Below are positions 10,811 through 21,472 of a stretch of 64,000 bases of DNA, one piece after another. The stretch spans positions 558,001-622,000 of the forward strand of contig NW_026944389.1 of NCBI RefSeq assembly GCF_033439725.1. The letters are read 5' to 3'. The notes beneath the pieces were generated by a model. The model was not told where the DNA came from. It was given only the letters and a program-made list of their open reading frames with translations, and did no database searches. The position numbers and the translations under genes were made by a program. The DNA is from Neurospora tetraspora (taxonomy: Eukaryota > Ascomycota > Sordariomycetes > Sordariales > Sordariaceae). Position 1 is the stretch's first letter. Every line of letters starts with the position of its first letter.

Positions 10811-12110
10811 TTGGCATCCAAACCGACCACGCAACACTCCTGCACCTCGTCAGCAGCTTTTCCAAATGAACTCACTCGACGAAGCGCCAACGGCACCGTA
10901 TCACTTCCCATCTCCAACCTCATTTTTGCACCGGAATCCTCTGATCCTCAATTCCTCATGACCTCCAATGGCCGGCAGCAGCGTCATCAACAGCGCCATC
11001 AACAGCGTCATCAACAGCGTCATCAACAGCGTCCACAAAAGCGCCATCAACAGCGTCCACAAAAGCGTCCACAAAAGCGTCCACAAAAGCGTCCACAAAA
11101 GCGCCATCAACAGCTGCAACATCAACAACTGCAGAACCAACAGCTGCAGTGCTCAAGCCTTCAGTCATCGGGCCATCACAAATTCACCATGTGCTCACAC
11201 TTCCCCACCACCGAGCTGATCAAGGACCCTTCCGAGCCGCTGACGGGATGGAGGAGAATCACGATCAGCTCAAGGCACTCCACACATTGGGCTCCATCTG
11301 CAATGAAATCCGGAGGGATGCCTACTAGGTGTACTTTTCCCGCAGTCAGTTCCGTTTCCAGTTTTGGCATGAGCCTCACAGGAGAGGACAAGACCCCGAG
11401 ACCATGTTCCAGATCCGCCGCCAACATTTTCACCAGCATCAACTTCTGCTCCCAGCATCAAGTCAAGCTGGACACCACGACACCACCCCCCACAGACGTG
11501 GACTTCTTTTCCTTCCGTCAATCCAGTCCAAGCCTCTCTCATCTGGAACGTCCCGACTCTCCGACATCGTCATACTACTCGGCTGCTTTCGGCTACGACG
11601 ACTCTGATCTCGACGAGTTGACTCAACATCTTTTCAATCTTGACATCGACTCAATACCCCCATCACAACAGTCCCCAACCAGTCCGATGAGGTCGACCCT
11701 CATTCCGGACCTGAGTCTGAATCTGACGACTGTTCTTCCTATATCCTTTCCTCTCCGAAGCACTCCCATACCAAGCGCGACTTCGTGGAAAAGCTGCTGG
11801 ATGCATCAACACCTCGCACCGTACCCTACAGTCCTCCTGACTCCGAAGGACCCGGTTTCGAACACTTGCCTCATTTCTTGTCCGATTGCTGTTTGTCGCC
11901 ATCGAACTGGGATTCTGAGGATGACGGAGCCTAGAGCCCTCCTGACTCCGAAGGTCCATGTTTCGAAACCATGTCATGTCGGTTCTCTCGGACTTCTACC
12001 CATCAGATGACGAGATCGACTGGTTGTCAGACGCGATCATCAAGAGCTTGAGTCTCACCACACGGGCTCGGCGAGACCACTGTCTTATTCGTCGCTTGCC
12101 TCTTTTCGAA
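10811..12110 (+). pseudogene. frame-broken gene of unknown function with repeat tracts
   Basis: Coding-like peptides appear in three plus-strand frames one after the other. The first is a Ser/Asp-rich stretch (about 11500-11660) ending in DLDELTQHLFNLDIDSIPP. A second frame (about 11685-11935) has acidic sequence with the motif SPPDSEGPGFE. A third (11982-12114) reads on as LSDFYPSDDEIDWLSD. The motif SPPDSEGP, followed later by FLSD, occurs twice (about 11829 and 11936), so the protein had an internal repeat of about 36 residues, interrupted by frameshifts. There is no suitable GT-AG intron at the frame changes. No ATG opens the long frame upstream of 10960. I do not recognise the family. 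Confidence 0.4.
10978..11115 (+). repeat. 12-bp tandem repeat (CATCAACAGCGC/CCACAAAAGCGT)
   Basis: About eleven copies of a 12-base unit occur in two variants, CATCAACAGCGY and CCACAAAAGCGY, arranged in blocks. Because the unit is a multiple of three, every frame stays open; one frame gives RHQQ/RPQK repeats. The same phrase ATCAACAGCGCYATCAACAGCGT reappears once near 14480. Confidence 0.8.
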
Positions 12111-12117
12111 GATTAAC

Positions 12118-13510
12118 ATGCCGAACACTCCGGAGATGGTCGCCGATGATGAGGGGCAAGCCCGCAAGGTCAAAGCTCTCAGCCAAAGCACAAATCTGCT
12201 AGCAACAGGTCGCGCCCTTCACATTCGAGGACCAGAAACACGTAAGATTACAAGTGGAAGCGGTTAATGAGGCTGAAGAAGTTAAAGACGCTAGAAGTTG
12301 TGTTCGAAGAGCCGGAAAGGGAAGAAGTTCATCAAGTGAATCTTGTGGATGGCCACCTCTTGATTCCGCGCCTCATTGGGGATTCTGGAGGTCAATCCGG
12401 TCAATCAATGATGTTCCATTTCCCGAGGACGTCCCGGGACCCGTTCGCGCATCCCGTCGCACTGGCGAAGGCACTCTCGTTTCCCAGCTTGTGGATGGCG
12501 TGTTGACTGACACCCACGGTCGGACCCCGCCTAAAGAAGATGGTACTGAGACTCAAACAGGATCACGCCAACCCACAACAAGAGGCTATTTCTTGGTTGG
12601 GAGGAGGTTCCATGGTTCGAGCAACTGAAACATATGTTTCTCGAGAACGCGCCTATGTCCGAAATACGTCTTTCTTCTACCTAGGTATTCTTGCAGATCT
12701 GGTAAGTCGTCATCATACACCTTCCTCTGCCCTCCTGCCCGGCATGACTTCCCAGCACAACATGAAGGGAGTCTATCTCTGGGACGCATGAGCTAACCGG
12801 TTCACAGACAACCTTTTCCCCTTTGCGCGGGTGCGAAATTGTGCTTGCCCGGTTCCGGATCCCCGCGACGCACGGTTCCCCTGAGCGACCCAACAAGCAA
12901 AACCCATATCAGCGATCCCATACCCAGGCAACTTTGCCCACCATGGCTTTGGTCACCAGCTTGACGAGCCCAGACAACCCCTCGAACAAGACGAGCTCCT
13001 CCTCCTACTATTTGAGGACGTGGACCGGCCCAGACCCCAAGCCGACTCCCAATGACGACTCCCAAAGAGAAGCGCCCGAACCGAGACCGAAATCAGCAAT
13101 CGACAAGAGCTTAGGTGCGGCCGGTGCGGCCGTGATTGTGTTGGATTTCCTGGCCAAGGGTGTCACAAACCACTGCATTTTCACCGTCAGAATGGCACCA
13201 ACTATTACACTACATTGTCATCTTTGCGGGCGTGTCCGGAAGAACCTCTGCGCAAGAAGGTGCACTTCGCAGAAGGGACGAAACCCCCGATGCCGGCACT
13301 CCGGAGATGGTCGCAGCCGCTGGCCTCACGAACCAGCATGCAAGCTCGCGTCAGCCGCAAGCCCGCAAGGGCACATCCAAAGGATCATCGACCAACTTAC
13401 ACGAGTACGAGTACACCCGTATCGACCTGCCAAACAACAACTCCCTGCTCAACAATAGCCATAAGAAGTGCATATCTTCGCCTTATCCAAGGAACATGGC
13501 TCGTCGATAA
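12118..13510 (+). other. diverged duplicated segments, unknown origin
   Basis: A 49-codon frame at 12118-12267 starts MPNTPEMVADDEGQARK. A related stretch near 13289-13370 encodes GTPEMVAAAG and, further on, PQARKGTSK. The shared bases ACTCCGGAGATGGTCGC and CAAGCCCGCAAGG show that the two pieces are diverged copies. Between them (12270-13130) I find only short conflicting frames. The second copy continues open to a stop at 13508. Both may be broken remains of one small gene family; I do not recognise it. Confidence 0.35.
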
Positions 13511-13533
13511 ACTTGGGGACCGCCGTCCCCACC

Positions 13534-13962
13534 ATGACCACCTCTACGACCACCCCGCCGACAACCGCCGTCTCCCGCCCTCCTCCTTATGCTCTTGCCA
13601 CCATCCCGGGCCCCATCTTCCTCGGCATCCCTCCTTACTCTCTCATCCCCAACCTACTCTTTGTCACGCTTATCACGCTTTCTCCTCCTCCCACCGCCCT
13701 CACCATCCACCACACCACCACCACCTCGGCCGCCACCCCGGGGCTAAAAAACTCGGACAAGATCGCCATAGCGTTGGGAGCAGTGGCCGCCGTTGGGGTC
13801 GGTCGGATGGGTTGGCTGGGTTGGGAAAACCACAAAAGGGAGAAAAAGAAGCTGAAATGGAAGGAGGACGACAGGGCTGCGAGGGTGCAGCAGCAGCAGC
13901 CGCAGCAGCAGCAGCAGGGCAAATCTTCCTCTATCACCGGCATTACCCCGTTGCCGGTATGA
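13534..13962 (+). CDS. hypothetical small single-pass membrane protein
   Basis: The ATG at 13534 has an excellent context (CACCATGACC) and opens a 142-residue frame. The order is a Thr/Pro-rich start, a hydrophobic stretch at about 30-50, a Thr-rich linker, then a probable membrane segment (about 76-92, AIALGAVAAVGVG) followed at once by Lys/Arg-rich sequence and a Gln-rich tail. This layout resembles fungal cell-wall or plasma-membrane proteins with a short cytosolic tail. The final exon is unclear: the frame ends at TGA within CCGGTATGAGG, where a donor could also lie. It sits among broken genes and may itself be a remnant. Confidence 0.35.
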   Translation: MTTSTTTPPTTAVSRPPPYALATIPGPIFLGIPPYSLIPNLLFVTLITLSPPPTALTIHHTTTTSAATPGLKNSDKIAIALGAVAAVGVGRMGWLGWENHKREKKKLKWKEDDRAARVQQQQPQQQQQGKSSSITGITPLPV

Positions 13963-14075
13963 GGCAAGGCTTCGGATATTGTCTGCTGGCCCCGATGCAA
14001 GTCCCCGGGGCTGCAAACCCAACACCATGCCCCGAGTCTACAACACCGTCATCGGATGGAGCTGGTAAAGCCAAG

Positions 14076-14143
14076 GTATGTGCCATGCTTTGGGGCTGGT
14101 GATATAGTCTTAATGACAAGTACTAACGAAATTATTTGATCAG
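14076..14143 (+). other. canonical intron signals within a degraded locus
   Basis: The donor GTATGT, branch point TACTAAC and acceptor TCAG are spaced as in a functional 68-nt intron. The flanking exons cannot be joined into one long frame: one choice continues the frame at about 13980-14075, and another opens the Asp-rich peptide starting at about 14161. The locus was spliced in the past, or still is, but its protein is no longer clear. Confidence 0.45.
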
Positions 14144-15205
14144 ATCATCCGATCCGTCTTTTGGCTACTGTCGCAGACATTATGGATACGAGCATCGACG
14201 ACATCTGGGCCAAGATCTACGACATGGGAAAGCATCTTGACATCTTTCATCGGGAGAGATCATCATCATCATCTTATCAGCCCATCTTGACCACCATCAT
14301 CAACTTTTGTTATCATCTCAACCCACATCTCGATCATCGCCATCATCTTGCATACCCTTGATGGCGGACGGGTATATCCGAGTCAGAGGCACGAGCTGGG
14401 CAGGCAATATCCGAACGGATTCACCCTTTTATTATTCACCTCAGCGAAGATGGATAATATCATTAACAACATCATCACCATCAACAGCGCTATCAACAGC
14501 GTCAAGGCGCGCCTCACCCGCCTCTGGCCCGGCGGGGCCAATATGGTCCTGGTCGCGGGCTACCATCTTGGCCATCATCTGTTGTTGGCTTCTTGTGCTC
14601 TCCCCCGTGCCGGAAAACCGGGCCCTGGCTCGCTCGGTCGTTCTCGGGCTGGAATCGGCCTTGTCGACGTTGCTGTGGACGATGCACTGTTTGTGGACCG
14701 CCCTCTTACGCGGAGGCGACGAGACCAAAACCAACTGGACCATCAACTTCCGGGCATGATGATGACACATTCGGAAATCGCAAGAGAAGTTCGTTGCCGA
14801 GTTCAATGGCCTTGAGGTCATTAAATGCTCGCGGTTCTCAACCGCCACCCTGAACCGGCAAATCATTGCCGTTCCTGGCTACCCATTGCAATTGGCCAAC
14901 CAACCATCTTCTTGGACCGGGCTATGCAGCTACAATTGCTTAACGGAGAACCCCCGTTTTCAGCGGCGGTCCTTGCAACAATCATGCTTCTGTCATCGGC
15001 GGACCGTATGGAAATGATTTTACGACGCTGTTGGGTGGGCTTTCGCAGAACGGGAGTCCCGCAGTCATTGAACTCAGCCAGGGAATCCCAGGGCCAACAG
15101 CAGCAGCAGGGTCAGCAGCTACAACACAAGCAACAGCAGCAGGGTCAGCAGCTACAACACAAGCAACAGCAGCAGGGCCAACAACAATCCCTAGCCAATT
15201 ACTAA
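14144..15205 (+). pseudogene. broken gene with secreted/GPI-like C-terminal tail
   Basis: Peptides that look truly coded appear in shifting plus frames. An acidic piece (ADIMDTSIDDIWAKIYD) begins at about 14170. A stretch at 14785-14960 contains EKFVAEFNGLEVIK and later WTGLCSYNC. A third frame from about 15031 gives GGLSQNGSPAVIELSQG followed by Thr/Ala repeats and a hydrophobic end (LLTLISAALVL). The last part resembles a Ser/Thr-rich stalk with a GPI-type tail, and the Cys pair recalls small carbohydrate-binding modules, but I cannot name the family. At least two frameshifts separate the parts. Confidence 0.35.
15095..15185 (+). repeat. 33-bp tandem repeat
   Basis: The unit CAACAGCAGCAGGGTCAGCA followed by GCTACAACACAAG is repeated two and a half times, the first copy with one extra CAG. 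In the frame used by the preceding tail it encodes Ala/Thr repeats (TAAAGSAATTQA). Confidence 0.8.
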
Positions 15206-15855
15206 CACTCATCTCCGCAGCTCTTGTGTTGCGCACAACACCACGATCCTAGCACAATACTCAACTTCGGAAGTTCCTGAGCCCGAGACAATCGCCTTGT
15301 CCGCCCTCCCGGCCATCACTCACATAACTGATGCGCTCTTCAACGTCCCCGGCGAAGACTTATACGTTATCCGCTTTCTATACGATCCGCTCCCACCCTA
15401 CCCCGAAACCCCGCTACCTCTACGAATCGTTAAACAGCAATGGCCAAATCCCACAACTAACTCGAAAGAGTTGCGAAAAGTACTTGGGAAATTTTGGTTC
15501 CTCAGCTTATTATTCATTCACGAGTGCCTGTTTTGGAGGATATGGTGGTGGTTGAACTTCATCAGAACAAAACTCGGTCCAGCTGATAAACCTCCCAACG
15601 CTCCCGCTACACCTTCTGCACCAGCACGTCTTCTTGTAGCATTCCGCCATCCCTGACAGGCGTTATGACTCGCTCCGTGGGTGTTGGTGTCAGCGGTTCA
15701 GACTTGGAGGAACCTCTTGACCATCCATAATGGTATAGAAGGTTCGACTACCACAAGAAAAATAAGGCCGCGTAAGGTAAGGTACCCAGATTCTTTGGTA
15801 CTCCGCCCTGAGAAATTCCTCAAGGCCTAGGGCTACCCACAAGAGGGAATCACCT
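15206..15855. other. gene remains, no intact frame
   Basis: A plus frame at about 15400-15555 encodes a Tyr/Gly/Cys-bearing peptide (CEKYLGNFGSSAYYSFTSAC) that looks coded but is short and has no start. It overlaps another open frame, 15297-15656. I see no complete gene. The piece may belong to the broken genes on either side. Confidence 0.3.
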
Positions 15856-16260
15856 CGCAGAATCAACCCATCTGGCCGCACTCCCTTCCACTTCACATGG
15901 GGCGCCACACGCGAAAGCTACGGCACCGATAATACCTCCGTCACTGCCGGGCACTGTGTTTATCACGAAGGTCTCGGTGGTGTCACGCACATGAAAACTT
16001 ACATCGGATGCCGCGACAAAGATTCGGCTGGTGATCCGTCCGTACAGTACCGCGCTGCCTCCAAGGTGGTGACAACATCGAAGTACATCACAGATGGCGA
16101 TAGACACCGGGATGTCGCATTTGTCAAGGTTGACAAGCCGAACAACGGGAACGAAGCTCCTCAGCTAGACTACTCCGAAGGGGTCTTCATCGATTACCGC
16201 CACTTCGACAAGGCCGATCCCCCTGTCCTTCACGAGTTTGGGTACGGATTGAGCCTAACG
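15856..16260 (+). pseudogene. trypsin-like (V8/glutamyl-type) serine protease fragment
   Basis: One open frame carries two of the three catalytic regions of the chymotrypsin/V8 fold. TAGHC has its His codon at 15952. HRDVAFVKVDKP has its Asp codon at 16111. The text around them (GGVTHMKTYIGCRDKDS, VVTTSKYITDGD) matches the general pattern of fungal secreted V8-like peptidases. The part before TAGHC is shortened, and no GxSGGP motif follows. After about 16260 the frame turns into unrelated sequence. No signal peptide is visible. It is therefore a fragment that cannot be an active protease as it stands. Confidence 0.6.
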
Positions 16261-16514
16261 GGCCGGCTGCCGAGCCCGCACCACCTCGCACATGGCGGGA
16301 GGCCTTCATCGTGCCTAAGCAGCCTAAGTAGATCAATCTTATCCCCAGTGGACTCCAACGACGACTCAACCTTCAGGTTTATAACAAAGGCCTACGAAGC
16401 GTATCGGACTCATTGTGGTACACGAAAACCACAAATCCTCCAACACCTGCCAACCACTTCGGCGTTATGGGAAACCTTTTTAAATCTGGAACTTCATTTC
16501 AACCCAGTTTACTC

Positions 16515-17060
16515 CCCTACATCTTGCCGCTCGTCGGGGGTTTGTTAAGCTAGTAAGGTTGCTATTTGAAAGAGGCGCAGATCTTGAGGCTACAGACCAT
16601 AGGGGCTTTATTCCGCTATTTTCAGCGGTTTCCTAGAGGAGACGCAAGTTCTTCCGTTCCTACTCGACTCAGGCGCGAATGTTGAGGTTACGGACAATAA
16701 TGGCAAAAGTCCTCTCTTTTTTGCGGTCGCTACATCCACCAACAATGGGCACATTGAAATCATTAGTCGAATAGGAATTGACTGATAACGATATTCGGGC
16801 TGTTTATTTGTTGATCTTGGCGCCAGACTCGACTTCGAAGATCACCGTAGCCACAATGCCCTTGTCGAATGTTTATGGGCTGAATCAAAAAGTGGCACAG
16901 ATGACGAATTGCTGCGTTATGGCGTTGCTTATAAGAGCCAGTTGGCGCCAAGACGTGGACATGAATGCGGATTACACTTGGGAAGGCAAGCGTCAAAAAC
17001 TCCTCAAGATCCTTACAGACCATCAGTTTCCGGAGTGGCAGCCAGCTGAAGGTTTGCCAA
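16515..17060 (+). pseudogene. ankyrin-repeat gene fragment
   Basis: A plus frame from about 16515 reads LHLAARRGFVKLVRLLFERG, then ADLEATDHRG, which is a textbook ankyrin repeat, and ends at TAG near 16635. Shifting the frame continues a second repeat (LLDSGANVEVTDNNGKSPLF) to about 16785, and a further frame gives VDLGARLDFEDH with a C-terminal tail. The breaks lack splice sites. It directly follows the protease fragment. The combination recalls fungal multidomain (NLR-like) proteins, but no NACHT/NB-ARC sequence is visible. Confidence 0.55.
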
Positions 17061-17623
17061 ATGGAGTACTCTGGTACAACAACCTTTCAAGCTAATTTTG
17101 ACGAATTAGAGGCTGTTAGCGTTATCTCCTTGGATGAAGGTCTCTGACAGAGAAGTTTTGTTGTTCACAGCCTTGTTATTGCTCTGTTTTCAGCTTTGTT
17201 TGGCTGGGTACCTTATATATGGATTGTTAACCGTACCGTAACCGGACAGTCTGCACGAGGAATTTTTACCACCACCTAGGGGGTTAGAGATAGGAAAGGG
17301 GAGGAGGTAACATCGTGGATTTATGGTCGAGGGTTCAGTTCGATAATTCCAAGGAGTTAGCATTATGTATTTTATTTCTACCTATTGTTCATCCATTCAA
17401 CACCATTTCATCTTTTGAGTCTGGTGTACACTAGGATTCTATGGGCATTAACATCGATAAAGTTGGAAGGCGTCGTCGGGTACATCTCGGATAGCTCATT
17501 AGGAGTTGGGTACTTGTAGGCTACGAAACGCTATAGAAAGGTATAGGGTAATCTAGGCCTCACTAGCCTCTCGGCTAAAGTCCCTTTTTTTTTCCAGGCT
17601 TAAGCACATATTTATATTTTTGG
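17061..17623. other. intergenic region before the MULE
   Basis: I see no gene. The sequence grows AT-richer toward the transposon. The last eight bases (17616-17623, ATTTTTGG) are the target-site duplication of the element that starts at 17624. Confidence 0.5.
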
Positions 17624-17670
17624 GGCATTTTATCTGGGGGCACCAGGGTCGTCTTACGGGGGCACCAATC
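17624..17670 (+). repeat. left terminal inverted repeat of the MULE
   Basis: It contains the word GGGGGCACCA twice (17636-17645 and 17657-17666) and a degenerate third copy just inside the repeat. Such internal repeats are often transposase-binding sites. The only mismatch to the other end is at the eighth base (T here, C there), an RIP-type change. Confidence 0.9.
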
Positions 17671-18045
17671 CTTATAGAAGCACCAATCGGGTTAGGGTTT
17701 AACGTGTACATTATTTTTTACTAACCTTTAATATAATTAGATAGTAATTGTACAATAGCATTTCGGTGTAAGATAGTGCTAAGCCCAGTTAGCTAGTGGG
17801 CCCTATATATACGACCCCTATTTTTAAATTTAGTGATTTTTAGACTTAGTAAATGCCTTTTAACCTTTTAACTTCTATAACCTTCTTTTTACTCCCTCTT
17901 AATAACTAGACTACTTATAAATACTAAAATGGGCTAGAATCGATTATATGTATATAAATATTAATCGCATTAATTATTAGAACTATTTACTAATTTTATT
18001 AAAGCTTTAAAACGCTACGCGTATTACATATAAGATTCTAGCCAA

Positions 18046-20110
18046 GATGCCGCCGTAGGATTTAAATACGTCCATCGACTTTACTTATATTGAAGATAGC
18101 GATAACAATAGCGATCCTTTTGCTGACGTTGACGAGGAGTGGGAAGGCTTCTCTAACGACGATATTTTCATTAATTCTCTTAGCGATTCTAGCGATTCTA
18201 GCGATTTTGGTAGCAATTTTAGCAACGACTTTAGTAACGATTCTGGTAACGACTCTAGCAACGATAGTAAGCCGGAAGACGAGCTTTTTAATTATAGAGA
18301 TATAATTATTAATTTACCCTTTAGTACTATACCCTCCGCGGCTATAATTGAAGGTTTTTAGCAATCCGTTAATAAATGGGTAAAAGATTACGGGTTTATA
18401 GTTATTCGTACTTAGGGTTACGGTATAAAGTTTAGAATCTTTATTTTTGAGTATATACGGTATTATATTATTCGTAACTACTATAGTAAACTCCGTAAAT
18501 TTAAAGCAACTATTCGAAAGATCGCTTTATAAAAGTATAATTATTAATGGAAGGGGGTTCTAAAGAAGGATAAAGACGATAGTCTTTAGTACTTTCAATT
18601 GCATTTTAATTCGGATTACTACGTTCACAACTATAGTTAGTCCTGGTACTTATTTGTCTACTCCTAGTATTGCAAAATGAAGCTAGAGATATTTAAAAAA
18701 AATCGACGATATTTTTAATTTTAATACTATATAAGTTTGAGAGATTATTGCTATAGTACGAGAGGATTTTCCTAGATCTATATATATAAGAACCGATATA
18801 TATAACGTACGCGTACGTATACGGCGTTGTAATTTCAATGGTTATACCTGTATTGGTACTTTGATTAAGTTAATTAACGATAATAATATTAAATATATTA
18901 AAAAAATGGATCTAGATGATGAGGAATGGTTGTTGGGCTTTATTTTTACCTTCCTAGTTTATATATTACTAGATAAAATATTTCCCGAAGTTATCATTAT
19001 CGATAATACGTATAATATTAACTAGTTTTATTATCCCTTTTACTAGGTTTCGAGCGTTTCTTTTATTGGTTCGGTATTTAATTATATTTTTAGTATTATT
19101 AACAACGAGAAGCAGGAGGTATTTAATTTTTTGATAGAGGCTATTAAAGAGTTAAGATTATAGTATAGCCTTTTTAAGCCTACCATCGTCGTTATAAATA
19201 AATGTAAGGAAATAAGGTAATTATTTAATAATTTTAATATTTTCCCTAATACCTAATAATAGTTTTATTTATTTTATATTATTAAGAACGTATTATTTAA
19301 TGTTAAAAAGAAGTAGAAGAAGTAAAAGGGTAACGACCACAATAATTTTAAGGATGAGGAGGGTAAAAATAATTAGGAGAATTTATTATCTTTTAATTTA
19401 ATTAATTAAGGTATTTATTTATTAGTATATAACTTTAATTTGAAGGCGGTAGTTAAAATTATAAATAACCCTTATAGCGTTGTCAATATATTCAAATTTA
19501 TAATGTATACTAATACCGAACTAGAGTATTAGGTTAGTTGGGAGAAGTTGAAGAAATAATTTAAAACCTAGAAAATAATTCTTCGATATATTTAGAAGAA
19601 TTGGCTTCCTATTAAAAATTAGTAAGTATATTATTATATTAAGAAATATAGGAATTTTAGTACTAAAATTATATCCTTAATTAAATTAAATAACCTGAAT
19701 ATTAAGAATTACTTTTTTAACAGTAATAGCGATATTTATAAGCTAATTACTACTATGATAGAGATGGCTACTAAATAATATTAAACCTTCAAGGAGAAAA
19801 TTATATATTAGTAAATTCGCTAGCAATAAAAGTATATCGACCGTACGTGTTTGGGTAAACTACCGCTATAAATTAATTATATTACATTCGAATTAATCAA
19901 TTACGAATACTACTAAGTAGAAAAGTATAAGCTTATTGATTAACGTAGAGATCCGCTTGCTTTAGAGCCCTATAGTAAGGAGTATAATATTACTACCTAA
20001 TATAGATTACCTTACCGCTATATTATATTTAAGAGGTTAATTGTAAAGAAGATTTCGAAATTTACTTATATATACCCTCGTTAATATTATAAAGAGCTAC
20101 TTGTACGTAC
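18046..20110 (+). pseudogene. MULE transposase, RIP-inactivated
   Basis: If TAG/TAA are read as mutated Gln codons, one frame is continuous over about 2 kb. From an ATG at 18046 comes an Asp/Ser-rich leader, then a WRKY-GCM1/FAR1-like region at about 18380-18650 ending in a His-containing motif like the family's HNH. The MULE catalytic core follows at about 18940-19320: the first catalytic Asp (EVIIIDNTY, Asp codon 19002) is kept. The second, normally VTDRE, reads VINKC, so the Asp has become Asn. The block ending FYIIKNVLFNVKK fits the family's WHI-KNV motif. The C-terminal region to about 20100 also matches the family order. It cannot make protein. Confidence 0.85.
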
Positions 20111-20639
20111 TCTCTTATTTATTTATATATAATTATTAATTAGTCTTTTTAATTTAATAGGATACCTATAATTTCTACTTTCATTTTAAAAACCCTTACA
20201 TTACTCCTAAGAAGAAAGGCTACTCTAAGAACTTTATTAAAGCTATCCTTAATAAATATACCCTTCTTATAGATTTAGAAGCAAAGTAGAAGATTCCTAA
20301 AACTCTCAAGACCCCTAAAAAGTAGAAAGAGAAAGCTATATTTATATTTAGTTTAAAGAAGGGAAGTAAGAAGGCTATACTATTATTAAAGAGACGGAGT
20401 AAGAAGGTTATATTAGCATTAAAGAATAAGAAGGCTAAGCCTATTAAATAGGATAACTTTAATAATTTGCTTCGCTTATAGCTTAATATTCGGTATAAAT
20501 TATCTTATTAGGAGAGCAACGATATTAACGAACTTGTTCCTAACTCTACGAAATAGCTTACGAAACGTAAGCGCGTGCGGGAGCTAGTTAATTTTAATAT
20601 TTTAAATTATAGTAGCGAGTTGGAGGTAATATTAAGAAG

Positions 20640-21060
20640 CGATTTATAGTTAGTATTAGATTATATTTAAGTAACTATATTAGAATTAGAGTTAAATTTA
20701 GATTTAGATTTAGATTTAGACTCTCTACTCCCGCTTTTAGAGTTCCCGTTTTTAGAGTTCCTACTTCTAGAGCTCTCTCTAAAGCTCTTTCTAAAAGTTT
20801 CTCTAGAGCTTTCTTTAGAATTAGAACTATAATTAGAATTTTTACCCTTTATAGAGCCTTCTCTAGAGCCTTCTTTAGAGCCCTCTCTAGAGCTAGAGCT
20901 AGAACTAGTATATAATTTCGGCTCGTTTCTAGAGTAGTTAGAATAATAATAATCTTTTCTAAAATTAGTATTAGATTATATTTAAATAACTATATTAGAA
21001 TTTTCGTTTCTAAAGTTAGAATTAAGTTCTATTTAAGTAATTGTACTAGAATCGAACTTT
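20640..21060. repeat. degenerate low-complexity tract inside the MULE
   Basis: Repeats of TTAGAT and of TCTAGAGC-like words fill this part. They are probably the RIP-altered remains of a Leu/Glu/Ser-rich tail or a noncoding spacer of the element. Confidence 0.6.
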
Positions 21061-21417
21061 CCCATTAAATAAGCGGTTAAACATAAGAGAGGCAAAGCTT
21101 AAGTAGGTTTATTAGCCCCTAAGGTTATACAAAGTAGTTGTATAAGTAGACCTAATTAGTAATATTAAAATTTGAAAATACTATACCAAATATTACGAGA
21201 TTTAATTTAGCACTATAGTTTTTCGTAGTGTAAATGAATATTATAGAATTATCCTATATGTAAAATATTATATACTATAGAAATCTCTATATAAAATTAT
21301 GTTTTTAGGTATCGCTGTGATTTTTTATGTTTACGTAATACTCTGGAATTTACTATGTAAATGATATTTTACCTTAAAATAATACGCTAAGACTTGAAAT
21401 AATAGTGCCCCTATAAT

Positions 21418-21464
21418 GATTGGTGCCCCCGTAAGACGACCCTGGTGCCCCCAGATGAAATGCC
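21418..21464 (-). repeat. right terminal inverted repeat of the MULE
   Basis: This is the reverse complement of 17624-17670 with one mismatch, directly followed by the 8-bp duplication ATTTTTGG. The similarity weakens inside the element, with differences mostly A/G or C/T. Confidence 0.9.
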
Positions 21465-21472
21465 ATTTTTGG

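Larger units (their letters stand above)
17624..21464 (+). mobile_element. complete RIP-mutated Mutator-like DNA transposon (MULE)
   Basis: The element is 3,841 bp. Its ends are inverted repeats of 47 bp (17624-17670 and 21418-21464) that match at 46 positions. It is flanked on both sides by the same 8 bases, ATTTTTGG (17616-17623 and 21465-21472), which fits the 8-11 bp target duplications of MULEs. The interior encodes a MULE transposase in one direction, destroyed by stops. The interior is very AT-rich with few CA steps, the mark of RIP, while the terminal repeats keep their CA and TG steps. The element is therefore inactive, and its boundaries are unusually clear. Confidence 0.9.

Noticed and set aside
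10978-11115. CRISPR-like array
   Set aside because: The 12-bp units are tandem without spacers, in a eukaryotic genome. It is a coding-type minisatellite.
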